Assembly: GCA_001414345.1 (NCBI GenBank)
Contig: LLCB01000583.1
Coordinates: 1-20,071, forward strand
Length of the DNA: 20,071 nt
Source of the DNA: Hymenoscyphus infarciens
Taxonomy: Eukaryota > Ascomycota > Leotiomycetes > Helotiales > Helotiaceae
Direction: 5' to 3'
Part shown: piece after piece, positions 9,979 through 20,071 of the stretch
Layout: each line of letters begins with the position of its first letter
How positions within the stretch are numbered: the stretch's first letter is position 1
Position numbers and translations under genes: made by a program
The notes under the pieces: generated by a model
The model's input: only the letters and a program-made list of their open reading frames with translations
Database searches by the model: none
What the model was told of the DNA's origin: nothing

Positions 9979-10622
9979 TTTATTTTACTAGCTTAGCTTA
10001 GATCCTCTATTTAACGTTTTCTTTATATATAGTATAATCTTAATTTTAACTTTATGTAATTTCTCTAGACTTTTATATACTTCTTACTTATAATAGTCTT
10101 ATATTTATTACTTAACTAGATCTATATACCTAGTAGCTAAAACCCTTTAACGAAGCTAGTTTTAATACTACTAGAATGTATATTAGTTTTAGTATTCTCT
10201 TAAAAAGAAGAGTTAACTAAAGGAAATTAGATTTAAGATAAGTAAATATTAGATAAGAAAGCTAATATAAGTTAAAAGAAGTAATAAAGAATTAATTATA
10301 AAAAACGTAAATAATAGCTTTATTATAGTTAAGTAACTATATATTAAATATCTATTCTCTCCTCTAAAGCACTCTTTCTAGGAAAGTTAAGTATATATAT
10401 CTTATCTTAAAGTACTATAAGGTATTATTCTTTTAATTACTACTTATATACTAGCTATACTTAGAGCTTTATACTTACTCTAACTTTAGACCTCTTATAT
10501 TAGCTTTATACTTAGTACTTAGTTTCTATTTATTAATAACTTATCTCTCTTTCTTCTAAATTTTCACGTATTTCTAGTTAAGTAACTTGTTTTCTATGTT
10601 AGTTATCTTATCTAATATCTTT
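9979..10622. other. Non-coding interval after array B
   Basis: RIP-degraded sequence of mixed strand composition with no supportable frame. I looked for a terminal inverted or direct repeat shared with the other module edges (about 1291, 6740 and 19480) and found none. Likely the 5' flank of the relic frame that follows. Confidence 0.4.
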
Positions 10623-11450
10623 CGTTTTAGGTTTTACTTTATAGCTTTAATTATAAGAGGTAGAGAATCTTAACTATATAATAGCTCTATAGCTAAGAAG
10701 GGTTTAAGAGAAGTAATTAGTCTTAGAGTAATAGTATTTAATAGGTTTAGTAAACTATAATTATAAGAAGTCTCTATAGCTAAAGAGGGTTTTAAAAGAG
10801 ACGTCTTTATAAATAAAGGGGATTAGAGAAGAGTAGGTATCTTATTAGTATTAGTAGATTAAATTATAGAAGCTAGAGTACTTAAAGGAGTTTAGAGAGA
10901 CGTTGTTAACTACTTGCTAATATTAGCTAATACTATTATAGAAACCGATGTAGTCTAGCTATATATAGCCTTATATATTCCTTAGAATATTACTAAAAGA
11001 GATTAGATAAATAGAGGCTACTTAGTAATATATAAATAATATTTATTAACTTTAAGAGGTTCTTTAAATTTCTATAAGTATTTATATATAATATTTACTA
11101 AAAATCGTACTAAGCTTATACTAAATTTCACTAATATTTATAAGTTAAATAGAGCGTCTTTAATAATATAGTCTTTTAATATAAAAATAGAGACTTATAG
11201 AAGGATTAGTTCTAATCTAACTTCTAGTAATAATTATATATATAAGCTAGTATATTAAGATTTAGATCCTTTTCTCTAATAGCTTAAGCTAACGTAATTA
11301 GAATAGTAATATAGAGTAGGTTATAAGTAGTATTATAAGGTAGAGGAGGCCGAGGTTTGAAATTTCTTATACTATAGTAGCTATATATTAGACGTTACTA
11401 CTTTAATATCTATAATCTATTGATATAAGCCTAGGTATATTATAGATTAA
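10623..11450 (+). pseudogene. RIP-degraded coding relic, unidentified, with internal repeat
   Basis: This plus frame has noticeably fewer TAA/TAG codons than the other two and reads as protein for about 270 codons. Examples are RDVVNYLLILANTI, RGYLVIYK, LRGSLNFYKYLYIIFTKNRT, KIETYRRISSNLTSSNN and KVEEAEV. Near the start a motif is repeated about 35 codons apart: SIAKKGLREV (from 10686) and SIAKEGFKRDV (from about 10776). Two TGA codons occur near the end, which RIP of CAA/CAG/TGG by TA conversion does not explain directly. From about 11500 a different frame is better, so a frameshift or an intron near 11450 is likely. I do not recognise the family. Confidence 0.42.
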
Positions 11451-11499
11451 AGAACGCTATTAGTATAGAGATCTCTACTATAGAATAGCTAGTATATTA

Positions 11500-12090
11500 G
11501 AAAGCTAAAGATTCGCTATAATATAAGTTAGCTATCTTTAGATATTAATATATAGAATATTACCTTTTATTTTATACGCTAGTTACTAACCGTAAGAGCT
11601 TAACTATAAGCTAGCTTATATTATTATCTTATGTCGATAGCTTTATATATAATAGAACTAGAGTAGTATAGTTTTAGACGTGTTTCTACTAGATTCTTTT
11701 AGAATAGCTGATTTTAGAGATAGCCTTATCTTTTATTATTTAGTTATTATAATATAGTAGAAGCTATAATAGTTTAGTAGCTAGATATCTTAAATATTTA
11801 AAAGTCTAATTTAATAGATAGGTATATAGTAACAGATTTATATAAATAATCTCTTAAATTAACCTCTCTTTAGAATTAATTATTAAGAAGTAGGAAGGTA
11901 TAACAGCTCTAAGACGTATATAATAGCAGGTTAAGATATATATATATATATTATAATATACAACGTACTTATAAGTTATAGTTAATAGGATTAAAGAAAT
12001 TAGTCTACTAGAGGTCTAGAAAACTAGTCTAAGGCTAGGTCTACTTATACTACTAGTAAATATATATAATGCTCTTATCTACCTTTTATT
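11500..12090 (+). pseudogene. RIP-degraded coding relic, possibly continuation of the preceding frame
   Basis: In a second plus frame this stretch reads as about 200 codons of protein-like text (for example FYTLVTNRKSLTI, YVDSFIYNRTRVV, LVARYLKYLKV and KIYIYIL). TAA/TAG codons sit in plausible Gln positions and are slightly fewer than in the previous frame. It begins about where the upstream frame decays, so both may be one gene separated by a frameshift or an intron. Hydrophobic and aromatic-rich; no motif recognised. A short AT repeat (ATATATAT) lies near 11937. Confidence is limited because alternative frames are only modestly worse. Confidence 0.32.
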
Positions 12091-13802
12091 AAAATAAAGA
12101 ACTTCTCTTAATATAAGAAAAACCTCTTCTTATTTAATAGAAAATCCTATTCTTTCTACTAATTTCTAATATCTACTACCTTAATTAATTTATTACCTTC
12201 TTATTAGATTTTAATAATTTACCTCTTACTTACTAAGAACTTACTTTCTTTCTTTCACCTAACTACTTCTATATTACTATCTAAATATTTCTATATAATT
12301 GCTTAGATACTTCTATACTATACTAGACATATATAAGCTCTTTTCTTAATAATTCTATTAATATAATATATCGAATATGCTAAATAATCTATAAAGAAGT
12401 ACTAAGGCTATAGTAAAGTCTATAAATATATATACTTTAGAAAGCTATAACTTAGTATAATAGCGATTAGAGTTAATAGTATTAAGAGAAGAGAGAATAG
12501 GCTTATATACTATAATATAGAGAAGCGTTAGGTATAGAGAAAGTAGATTTAAACTTTATTAAAGGACCTTAGTCTATATACTAGCTAGCTATAATATAAG
12601 AGTAGGAAGCTATAGGTAGGCTTAGAATAGCGTGTTTTCGAATTTAGACTAGAGTAGTTTTAGATATTATAATATTAGGTTTTCTTATATAGAAAGGGGA
12701 TAGGAGTAACTAGCTTATATCCTACTATCTTAAAGGCCTATTATAAAACTCTACTTATAGGAAGTATTAATATAGATTTTCTAAGGATTCGTTATATAGG
12801 AAACCGAGTTATAAGAAGTTCTATATGTCTTAGTACTAAGGATTTAACACTATTAGAGGTATAATAAGAGCTTTGTTATATATTTTTTTTATTTTCTTAT
12901 TCTAATTTTAATAGACGAAATATATTAGAGCGTTTTTAAAATTTAACCTATAAGTATAGAAATGTTTAAAGTCGTTGTTTTTATAATAATTAGCTTATCT
13001 TTACTTCTAAAATATAGTTCTTATCTTAGATATAGTATTAAGCTATGTTTAAGAAAGTTATATATATATGTTTTATAAAAGATGTAAATATAATAGTATA
13101 AAAAAGACTTTTAGAATAGAACATAATAAGTATAAACGTAATAATAGTTAGGTAGATTCTATCTATCCTAATCCCTATTATAGAGGTTATAGATAAGTAA
13201 TAATAAGTATAATACCTTACTCTATTAATTCTTAATATCGAGTTTTCTTCTTAGATTATATTAAATCTTATTACTTAGAAGTAGCTAGTTAGGGAATTAT
13301 ATATTCTTCTTCTAATAAATCAAGGTATAGATTAAAGTAAACAAATTAATATAAACCTAGAGACTTAATAAATAAAACTGCTTTCCTTTACTACTACTAT
13401 CTCTTATACCTCTAAATATTATAATAATACTAGAAATATTAATTCTACTAAGAAAGTCTTTACCTTAGTATTCTTAAAGTAGTCTAAAAGCTATATAACT
13501 AGATTAGAATATTATCTTAAACGCTAGGCTAGGCTTCTATTACCTTTAAATTACTCTTATATAATACTTTAAAAACACTTCTCTTTAGAGGTATACGCTT
13601 ACTATTATCTTTAGATTATAGTACTATCTTAGTTTTCGTGTTTTTACATCGCCTCTTACTAAATCCTATTTAGTTAGGTTACTACCTTACCTTTAACTCT
13701 ACTCCTAAGTTAATCCCTAGACACTATAATACTCTATTACTATAGTTATATTATATAGAAAGAAATCTTCTCTAGTTTAAACCTTAAGTATTATATCTAT
13801 AT
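12091..13802. other. 1.7-kb interval without a supported gene
   Basis: RIP-degraded sequence. Parts (about 12.4-12.9 kb) are purine-rich on the plus strand like the relic frames, but I could not choose a frame. From about 13.37 kb the plus strand becomes CCT/TCT-rich and could encode a Pro/Ser/Thr-rich N-terminus leading into the next relic. Simple sequence ATTAT repeats occur at about 13811-13830. No tandem array, TIR or RNA gene seen. Confidence 0.4.
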
Positions 13803-15500
13803 TAATTATAATTATATTATATTATATTAACCGATTATAGTACTAATTATAGTAGTAGTAGTAGTAGTAAAGAAGAACTTCTGTCGTACTTCTAAAACTT
13901 CCCTTCTAATAATATAGCCTTTTTTAAAGCTGCTAAGTCTTTTAGAATAGGTAAACTATATAAAGTCGTTCTATTAAACCTTAAAGACTTAGAGTACGAT
14001 TATATAGTAAGCGATATAAAGTAGATATAATTCTTTAGCCTACGTGCTAAAGTTATTAGGTAGTTAACTAAGGATATAGAAAAGGACCTTCTATTTATTA
14101 GTATATAAAAGATAGTTAAAGATAGAGGAAAAAAAGTTTTATACTTATAAGAAGGTATAGATAGGAAAGAGCTTTAGTAGAAACGTAATTATTATATACT
14201 TAATAAGAAGAATAGTAGATATATATATATACTTAAATAGCTTCTTATACTAATTGAAGTAGCTTCTAGAGAGGAAGAAGTAACCTCTAAAGATAGTTCT
14301 ACTAATACCTTTATAAATACCTCTAGAAATGCCTTAAAGTCTAGAATAGGAGCTATAAGTAACCTTAAATATTACTTAATTAAACTAATTAAAGACTAAT
14401 AAATACTAGAGTACTACTACTATAAATAAGGAAGCTACTACTAGAACTACTCTAGGGTCTAGAAAGGGAGGTATAAGTTATTTTAAACTATCCTCTACTT
14501 AAATAGATTAAATACTAATTAATAATAGGTTACTAGTACTATAAATAAGAAGGCTAAAAAACCCTATACTCTAGTATAATAGGCTATAGTTAAGAGAGTA
14601 GTAAAAATAGTAGGAAAGTTACTTAAAGCTATAGCTAGAGCTACTTAAGTAGTTTAAGAGGAAAGTATTAAATTAGATATTATATATTATACTAATAAAG
14701 TAGAAGTTCTAAAAAAGTATAAGAATATTATAAAGGTAGTTAGCCTAGAACTTAATACTCTATATTTACTTTAAGTTTTTAAAAAATATATAAAGCTTAA
14801 TAGAAATTAAGACCTCTTAATCCGCGTTTCTCTTACGAAATTTAAGATTTAGATAGTACTCTTTATTATTAAGGCTTATTTTAATAACTTTTTAATTATT
14901 ATAGATTATTAAAATAGAAAGAATAAGAAATTCTATATAAAGTAAAGCATAAAGAGGGTTTATATTCTCTTATTTAAGTATAAGCTAAGACTAATATAAA
15001 AAGGAGCTATAGAGTACTTAAGTATTAAAGTAGTATACTAACTTATTGTAGAGTTACTAGTAAAGGGGTTACTAAGTACTTCTATAAGTAATAATCCTAC
15101 CTAGTAAGTTAGCTTTTCTTAGACCTTAATAGCTAGGTACTAATTTATTTTTCTTAGAGTATATATTATACTTCTTACTTAATAATATATACGATTTATA
15201 TATATTAACCTTAAGAAAGATTATATAGACTATCTTAAGAGGAAAGAATATATAAATATAGTATAAGACGCTTCTTTTATTATAATATACGTTTCTAAGA
15301 ACTATTAAAATCTCGTATCTTAGTACTAAGTTCAACGAGCTTTCGAGTATATTATAGCTATAGTAATTATAGAGCTAAACGTAAGTTTAATCCTTTAAAT
15401 AAAACTAAAAAAGATTCTAGCTAATATAAAGATATAGATAATACTATAAACTTTATAATCTCTATATTACGCTTCCTATTATTAAATTATCTAAGTTTTA
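13803..15500 (+). pseudogene. RIP-degraded coding relic, about 560 codons, unidentified
   Basis: A single plus frame is readable for about 1.7 kb and has clearly fewer TAA/TAG codons than the other two. It opens with a poly-Ser run encoded by AGT repeats (13851-13868), then KEELLSYF, KAAKSFRIGKLYK, SLRAKVIR, REEEVTSKDSSTNTFIN, KYKNIIKVVSLELNTLYLL, SIKRVYILLFKYKLRLI, INLKKDYIDYLKRKEYINIV and FEYIIAIVIIELNV. Basic and helical overall with an acidic Ser/Thr linker in the middle. A Tyr-rich patch at about 14410-14450 could be a mutated Cys/His cluster, but its spacing does not match a CCHC knuckle. No family recognised. The 69-codon minus-strand frame at 15126-15335 is antisense to it and is discounted. 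Upstream start uncertain. Confidence 0.48.
13851..13869 (+). repeat. AGT trinucleotide repeat
   Basis: Six AGT units plus a base, in frame with the relic around it, where it would encode poly-Ser. Preceded by an ATTAT-type simple repeat. Confidence 0.85.
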
Positions 15501-16202
15501 TAATCTAGAATTATAAACGATTATTATAAGTACTAGTATTATATTATAAAGATCTTTCTTTAGTCTCTTCTTTTAGCTACTAGTTATATTACTTACTTTC
15601 TAGTATTATTAGCGTTATCGATCCTCTTCTAGTTACTTTTTTTAAGGGCTCTTCTAGACTTACGTCTATAAATATAATAGAGATATTATCTATTTATTTG
15701 TTTTTTTCTTTTTTATAATTAGCTAGGCTTTAAGTTATAATAGAAATGATTACTAAAATGCTATAAATTTAGCGTTCTTCTTAGGGTAGTAATTTATAAT
15801 AACCTTGATTCTCTAGATATATATATACCCTACTTAGTCGTTTTTCGAAGTTATAATACCTAGGTTTTTATATTCTCCTCTTTTATCTTTAAGATAGGGT
15901 TTTCTTCTTAAGATATAGATAAAAATTCTATATTTTATAAATTTTAAAAAGTTTTCTTTATAGATATAAATAAGGGTAACGAAATTCTATCTAGTTCTAC
16001 TAGTAAAAGTAACCTTCTTTAGCGTTATTCGCTAGAATTATAAGAGAATAGACTCTTTTTCTAATCTAAGCTTAATAGAGAAGGCTACTAAGAGGTAGTG
16101 TTACTATTCGTAAGGTAAGTTTTAGTATTCCTACTAACTAAATTAACTATTATAAGCTATAGGTTAAATGCTATATAATCTATTAATAGATTAAAGTAGA
16201 AT
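15501..16202. other. Interval between two relic frames
   Basis: Pyrimidine-rich on the plus strand with several T runs (for example near 15640 and 15700). No frame is supported on either strand. Likely the 3' flank of the preceding relic and the 5' flank of the KDZ-like relic. Confidence 0.4.
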
Positions 16203-19200
16203 ATAAAGTTTACTAAAATACTAATAGTTAATATTATAATTAAGTATATAATAAGACGAATAAAGAGAGAGAGGTTAATAAAACTAGGGAATCGAGTTAA
16301 ATATAGTAAGACTTAATATATAGATTAGTTTTAGAGATTATATAAAATTATAAATCTATAGACTACGCTAACGTTAGAAGAAACTTAAGAGCCTAAGACT
16401 ACTACTAGTAACTACTACGAATTTTTTAATAATCGAGATAATAATATAAGTAGATAAGAGAATAAACTAGATAATAATATAATAAAAGAGCCTTAGATAT
16501 CTAGCTTAAAAAATATTCAAACTTAGGTAGTAAAGATAAAGAATTAGGAAGAACTTATTAGGTTAATCTTCTAAGTATTATTTAATAGAATATCTAAATA
16601 TAGAAAAGAATTTTATAAATAAAAAAGCTTTTAAGTACTATATATTAGTAATTATAGAAAGTTTAACTAGAGACTTATAAAGTTAAGTAGAGCTAATAAT
16701 AGGTAGATAGTATATATAATTAAATAATTAACTACTACTTTTATAGATAGTTAAAAGTAGTATTTATAATTAAATAAGGCTTCTTCTCGTCTACTCTAGT
16801 TATTCTAAGACTAGGATTTTATCTAGACTTACTTAGTTTATTTAATAGTATATTTATAAGAGAGTCTATATTAAAATATACCTTTATATATAGCTTTTAA
16901 GACTTCTATATTAGGAAGGGCTGCTATTAAGTACCTAAGCTAAAAAAGTCCTAGGAGTATATATACTTTTAGTAGTTAAGAGTATTTAAATTATATAAGG
17001 ATCTTTTAGATTAAGATCTTATTTAAAGTATCTACCTATCTTAAGAGGCTATAAAAGGCCTTTAGATAATAGAGGTAACGCTTATTAACATTTATCTAGC
17101 TTACTTTTATAAAGTACTAGAGAAAAGAGGGTTTAAAAATCTATATAATATTAGTATAGACGGGAACTTCTAGTATAAGAGGAAAAAAGATAAAGAGAGT
17201 AGGGTATAAATTAACTCTTAAAGTAGATATTTTCTACTTAATATTAATAAAGTTCTTAAAGTTAGTAATTAAGCTAAAGAGGAGAACGTATATAACTTAG
17301 ATAGATGTTTATATAAGTTTAAAGTATAAGCTTTAGTAAAAAAATTATTATAAAGGTTTAAGAGCTTAGATTAAACTAGCCTTTTAAATTATATATACTA
17401 GTATAGAAGTACTCTATATCTACTAAATCTATATTATAGTAAAAGATTTAGTAGTATAGTATATATAGTTAAGGCTATTATAGATCTATTATCTAAGAAT
17501 ACATACTTTATTCTTTAATATAATATTATATATAGATTTAGTCTATATCTTTATCGAAATTTCCTATAAATTAGAGTAAGAGTTAGATACGTAATAAACG
17601 TGTTTTACTAATATACTTATTCTTTAGCTTATTAGCTAGAGTATAGTCTATATTAGACTAGGGACCTTAGTAATAGAGATAGCAAAGGTACTAAAAGAGA
17701 CTAGTTAATAAAGGCTTATATAGTTAGAGTTTGTTAGAGGAGTTCGGCTACTAGCTAAACTAAATTTCTAGATACCTAAACTAGATATTAAGTAAAGATT
17801 TAACGTCTAAAGCTAGAGTAGACACTTTAAAGTCGATTCTAGAAAGTATATATAATAATCGATAAGTTAAGAGATTTAATTAATAAGACTTATAATTACC
17901 TAGGACTTATTAATAATAAGAGGACTATTAACGTAGTAATTAGAGAATATATAAGAAGATAGTAAGTCTAGTTTACTAAAAAGAAGTAAGTAGAACGAAG
18001 GGTATAGGAGGAAAGGCTTTATAAAGAGCTATAGTATCTTTTTTTATATAAAGAAAGGATAAAAAAGAATCTAGTAAGAGTATTAAGAGAGTAACTAGTA
18101 AGTACTAATATTAAAAACTCTATATTAACTAGAAAACTATACTAGTAGAGATCTTAAGCTATATAGTATCTTTTAAGTAAGAGAACACTATAAGAAATAG
18201 TAGAGAATATAATAGAAGTAGTTAAGAATAAACTAAGGTAATATAATATAAACCGAGTATAATAAGAGGCTATAGAGGAGGTAGGGCTATATTAATAGTA
18301 TACTAAGTTATAGACTATATATAAACTTCTATGTTATTCTCTTCTTATACCTCTTTTAATTTTAGTTAAGAGTAATCTTATACTAGTAGTACTTAATAAA
18401 AATTAAGGTAAAGAGTTTATATTACCTAGTTACTATATAGGTTTAGTAATTATGAAATATCTAGAACTACTTTAATATAAGAGGAATAAAGAAATTAACT
18501 ATATATTTTAAAGCTTTTTAGAGAAAGCTACTATTAATTAAAATAAAGACTTTAAAACTATAAAGTCTTATTAATAAATTACTAATAATAGAAAGACGTC
18601 TTAATATTATTTCCTTATAGACTCTAAACTTAGTAGTACTTAAGAACGAATTAAATCAGAGTATATAGCTTTTCGAGCTTATATATAAGAGAAGCTTATA
18701 AGTTATTAAACATAATATTACTAAATCCTTAAGTTTCTTAAGTAACTTTTAAATCCTCTAAGGTATTAATGCTTTTTAGTAGCTAGAAAGAGTAGAGGAG
18801 GAAAGAGGGTTTATAATATAAGAATAGAAAAGGTTAGCGGTATAGTATATTAAAACCCTTACTATACTACTAATATAGCTAAACTACTAGCTAGGGGTAT
18901 AGAAGGTAACTAAATAGTATAAGAAACATCTATAAGTTAAAGTTATTTAACGAATTATAGTTAGAGAGTTATTATATAGGTGCTAGAACGATATTATTAA
19001 TATTAGCTTAAAAGAGAGGCTAGAAGGTAAGTATATAAAAGGTATAAATTATAAGTAAGTAGCTAACTAAGACATAGAAATAATTACTTTAGTATATACT
19101 TTTATAATAACGTTTAAGTAGAGAGGCTAGAATATTATAGATAAGAGAGAGAGGGAAAGAGTATATAAGAGATAAGGAGAGGAAGGAGGAAAGGATAAAA

Positions 19201-19490
19201 GTAAAAGTAGTAAAAGTAGTAAGAATAGTAAGGAGGTGAATATATATGTAGAGGAAATTAATAAGGTAGAATAAGTAGAATTAATAGAAATTAATTTTCT
19301 ATATAAGAAGTAAATAAAAGAAGTAAAAAAGCTAGTAAGATTAATTCTAAGTATAAGTAGCTTTAAAGATTAGAGATAGTTTAGAAAGAAAGTAAAATTA
19401 TATAGTTTATATTATAAAATAACTTAATTATTATAAGAATAAAGGGAATTACTTTATAAAAGATATAAATATTAAAGAGAAAGTAACTTT
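16203..19490 (+). pseudogene. KDZ-family (Kyakuja/Dileera/Zisupton) transposase relic, RIP-destroyed
   Basis: About 1095 codons, a plausible length for KDZ transposases. Bases 16203-16620 use one frame (acidic N-terminus, for example NYYEFFNNRDNN), 16622-18772 another, and 18778-19490 the first again; the last change sits at a T5 run (18773-18777). Key motifs lie in the middle frame. IDGNF at 17156-17170 fits the first catalytic-Asp region. YNIIYRF at 17519-17539 fits YDI-x-C. FY*YTYSLAY*LEYS at 17603-17647, followed by TRDLSNRDSKGTKRD* to 17704, fits the FHxYxHxxxCQxxY...GxxxDGEGxERxW signature. His-to-Tyr, Cys-to-Tyr, Pro-to-Leu, Gly-to-Ser, Glu-to-Lys and Trp-to-stop changes are nearly all CA-to-TA or TG-to-TA. 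Upstream, FYIRKGCY at about 16895-16930 may be a remnant of the cysteine cluster common before the KDZ domain. The C-terminus has helical text (LERVEEERGF), a Ser/Lys-rich linker (KDKSKSSKSSKNSK) and a basic helix. Role: DNA transposition; now inactive. Confidence 0.72.
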
Positions 19491-20071
19491 TAAGTAGTAC
19501 TACTACTTATAAGGAAAGTATTATTATATATTTATAACTTTTAAGTATTTCTACTACTTAAAAGTAGCTTTTTCTTAAATATTATTAACTTTTAAGTAGT
19601 TCTACTACTTAAAAGTAAATCTTTTACTATATATTTATAACTTTTAAGTAGTTCTACTACTTAAAAGTAATCTTTTACTATATATTTATAACTTTTAAGT
19701 AGTTCTACTACTTAAAAGTAAATCTTTTACTATATATTTATAACTTTTAAGTAGTTCTACTACTTAAAAGTAATCTTTTACTATATATTTATAACCTTTA
19801 AGTAACTCTACTACTTAAAAGTAAATCTTTTACTATATATTTATAACTTTTAAGTAGTTCTACTACTTAAAAGTAATCTTTTTTAAATAATATTAACTTT
19901 TAAGTAGTTCTACTACTTAAAAGTAGGTTTTTCCTAAATAATATTAACTTTTAAGTAGTTCTACTACTTAAAAGTAAATCTTTATTATATATTATTAACT
20001 TTTAAGTAGTTCTACTACTTAAAAGTAATCTTTTACTATATATTTATAACTTTTAAGTAGTTCTACTACTT
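19487..20071. repeat. Tandem array A (right block)
   Basis: About eleven units of the 51-bp repeat with the same spacer family as array A at the left edge of the window (TAATCTTTTACTATATATTT), not the nearer B family. The first two units are diverged: the first palindrome has AC rather than TCT at its centre and the second has TATTTCTACTACTT. The block runs off the right window edge. It begins within a few bases of the last readable codons of the KDZ relic, so the array abuts the 3' end of that gene almost directly. Confidence 0.94.

Larger units (their letters stand above)
1..20071. other. RIP-saturated AT-rich block (CA/TG-depleted)
   Basis: Reading by eye, CA and TG dinucleotides are almost missing throughout: in bases 1-1290 I see only two CA (near 902 and 953) and one TG (near 1090). 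TA is the dominant step, while CT, CC and some CG remain. Known: RIP in Pezizomycotina converts C to T mainly in CpA of duplicated DNA, on both strands, leaving TpA. The block is composed of repeats and transposon relics, which fits. Consequences are few ATG codons, many TAA/TAG codons, almost no TGA and no intact gene. A naturally AT-rich genome or organelle would not selectively lose CA and TG. Confidence in RIP is high; the exact species cannot be read from the sequence. Confidence 0.9.

Noticed and set aside
14405..14460. Possible CCHC zinc knuckle (Tyr-rich patch, Cys/His mutated to Tyr)
   Set aside because: The Tyr spacing does not fit C-x2-C-x4-H-x4-C in any assignment I tried.
15126..15335. 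69-codon minus-strand open frame
   Set aside because: Low-complexity I/Y/K/L composition expected by chance in AT-rich DNA, and it is antisense to a longer relic frame that is much more protein-like.
17100..18700. Alternative plus frame over the KDZ region that also looks protein-like
   Set aside because: With TGA virtually absent, off-frames can be read with stops as Gln. Only one frame carries the ordered KDZ motifs, so the other is a shadow. This also lowers confidence in the unidentified relics.
1291..19486. Single giant insertion into array A with LTRs or TIRs
   Set aside because: I compared the edges near 1291, 6740, 9979 and 19486 in both orientations and found no long direct or inverted terminal repeats, and the array phase is not cleanly restored.
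1..20071. Mitochondrial, plastid or Plasmodium/Dictyostelium-type AT-rich DNA
   Set aside because: Selective loss of CA and TG with retention of CT, CC and CG is not explained by general AT bias, and no organelle genes, tRNAs or rRNAs are visible.

Overview
This window looks like a heterochromatic, AT-rich block from a filamentous ascomycete (Pezizomycotina) that has been saturated by repeat-induced point mutation (RIP). Across 20 kb the dinucleotides CA and TG are nearly absent while TA is extremely common. CT, CC and CG persist. This is the expected end state of CpA-directed C-to-T mutation on both strands. As a result there are no intact genes: ATG codons are rare, and old CAA, CAG and TGG codons now read TAA or TAG. 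The longest ATG-started frame is only 69 codons and lies antisense to a better-supported relic.

The layout is A array - module 1 - B array - module 2 - A array. The A arrays (1-1290 and 19487-20071) and the B arrays (6759-7253 and 8797-9978) share a 51-bp period. The unit is a 27-bp hairpin-forming palindrome (12-bp arms, 3-nt loop) plus a 24-bp AT-rich spacer; A and B differ only in the spacer. The B array is split by a 1539-bp terminal-inverted-repeat element (7256-8794). It sits in a duplicated TA, and removing it restores the 51-bp repeat register exactly.

Module 1 (about 1.3-6.7 kb) holds two divergently oriented, unidentified relic reading frames: minus strand 1855-3712 and plus strand 4382-6560. 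Module 2 (about 10.0-19.5 kb) holds plus-strand relics at 10623-11450, 11500-12090 and 13803-15500 (unidentified) and at 16203-19490. The last is the best identification in the window: a RIP-destroyed KDZ-type (Kyakuja/Dileera/Zisupton) transposase. It keeps a DGNF-like motif, a YDIxC-like motif and the FHxYxHxxxCQ...DGEGxERxW signature, with nearly every changed residue explained by CA-to-TA or TG-to-TA mutation.

My reading, as inference, is a nested graveyard of repeats: at least one KDZ transposon, one Tc1/mariner-like TA-inserting element, and a palindromic minisatellite that flanks the gene-bearing modules and may be subterminal or satellite DNA. Frame calls for relics other than the KDZ tract are weaker, because in CA/TG-free DNA every frame can look as if its stops were former glutamines.
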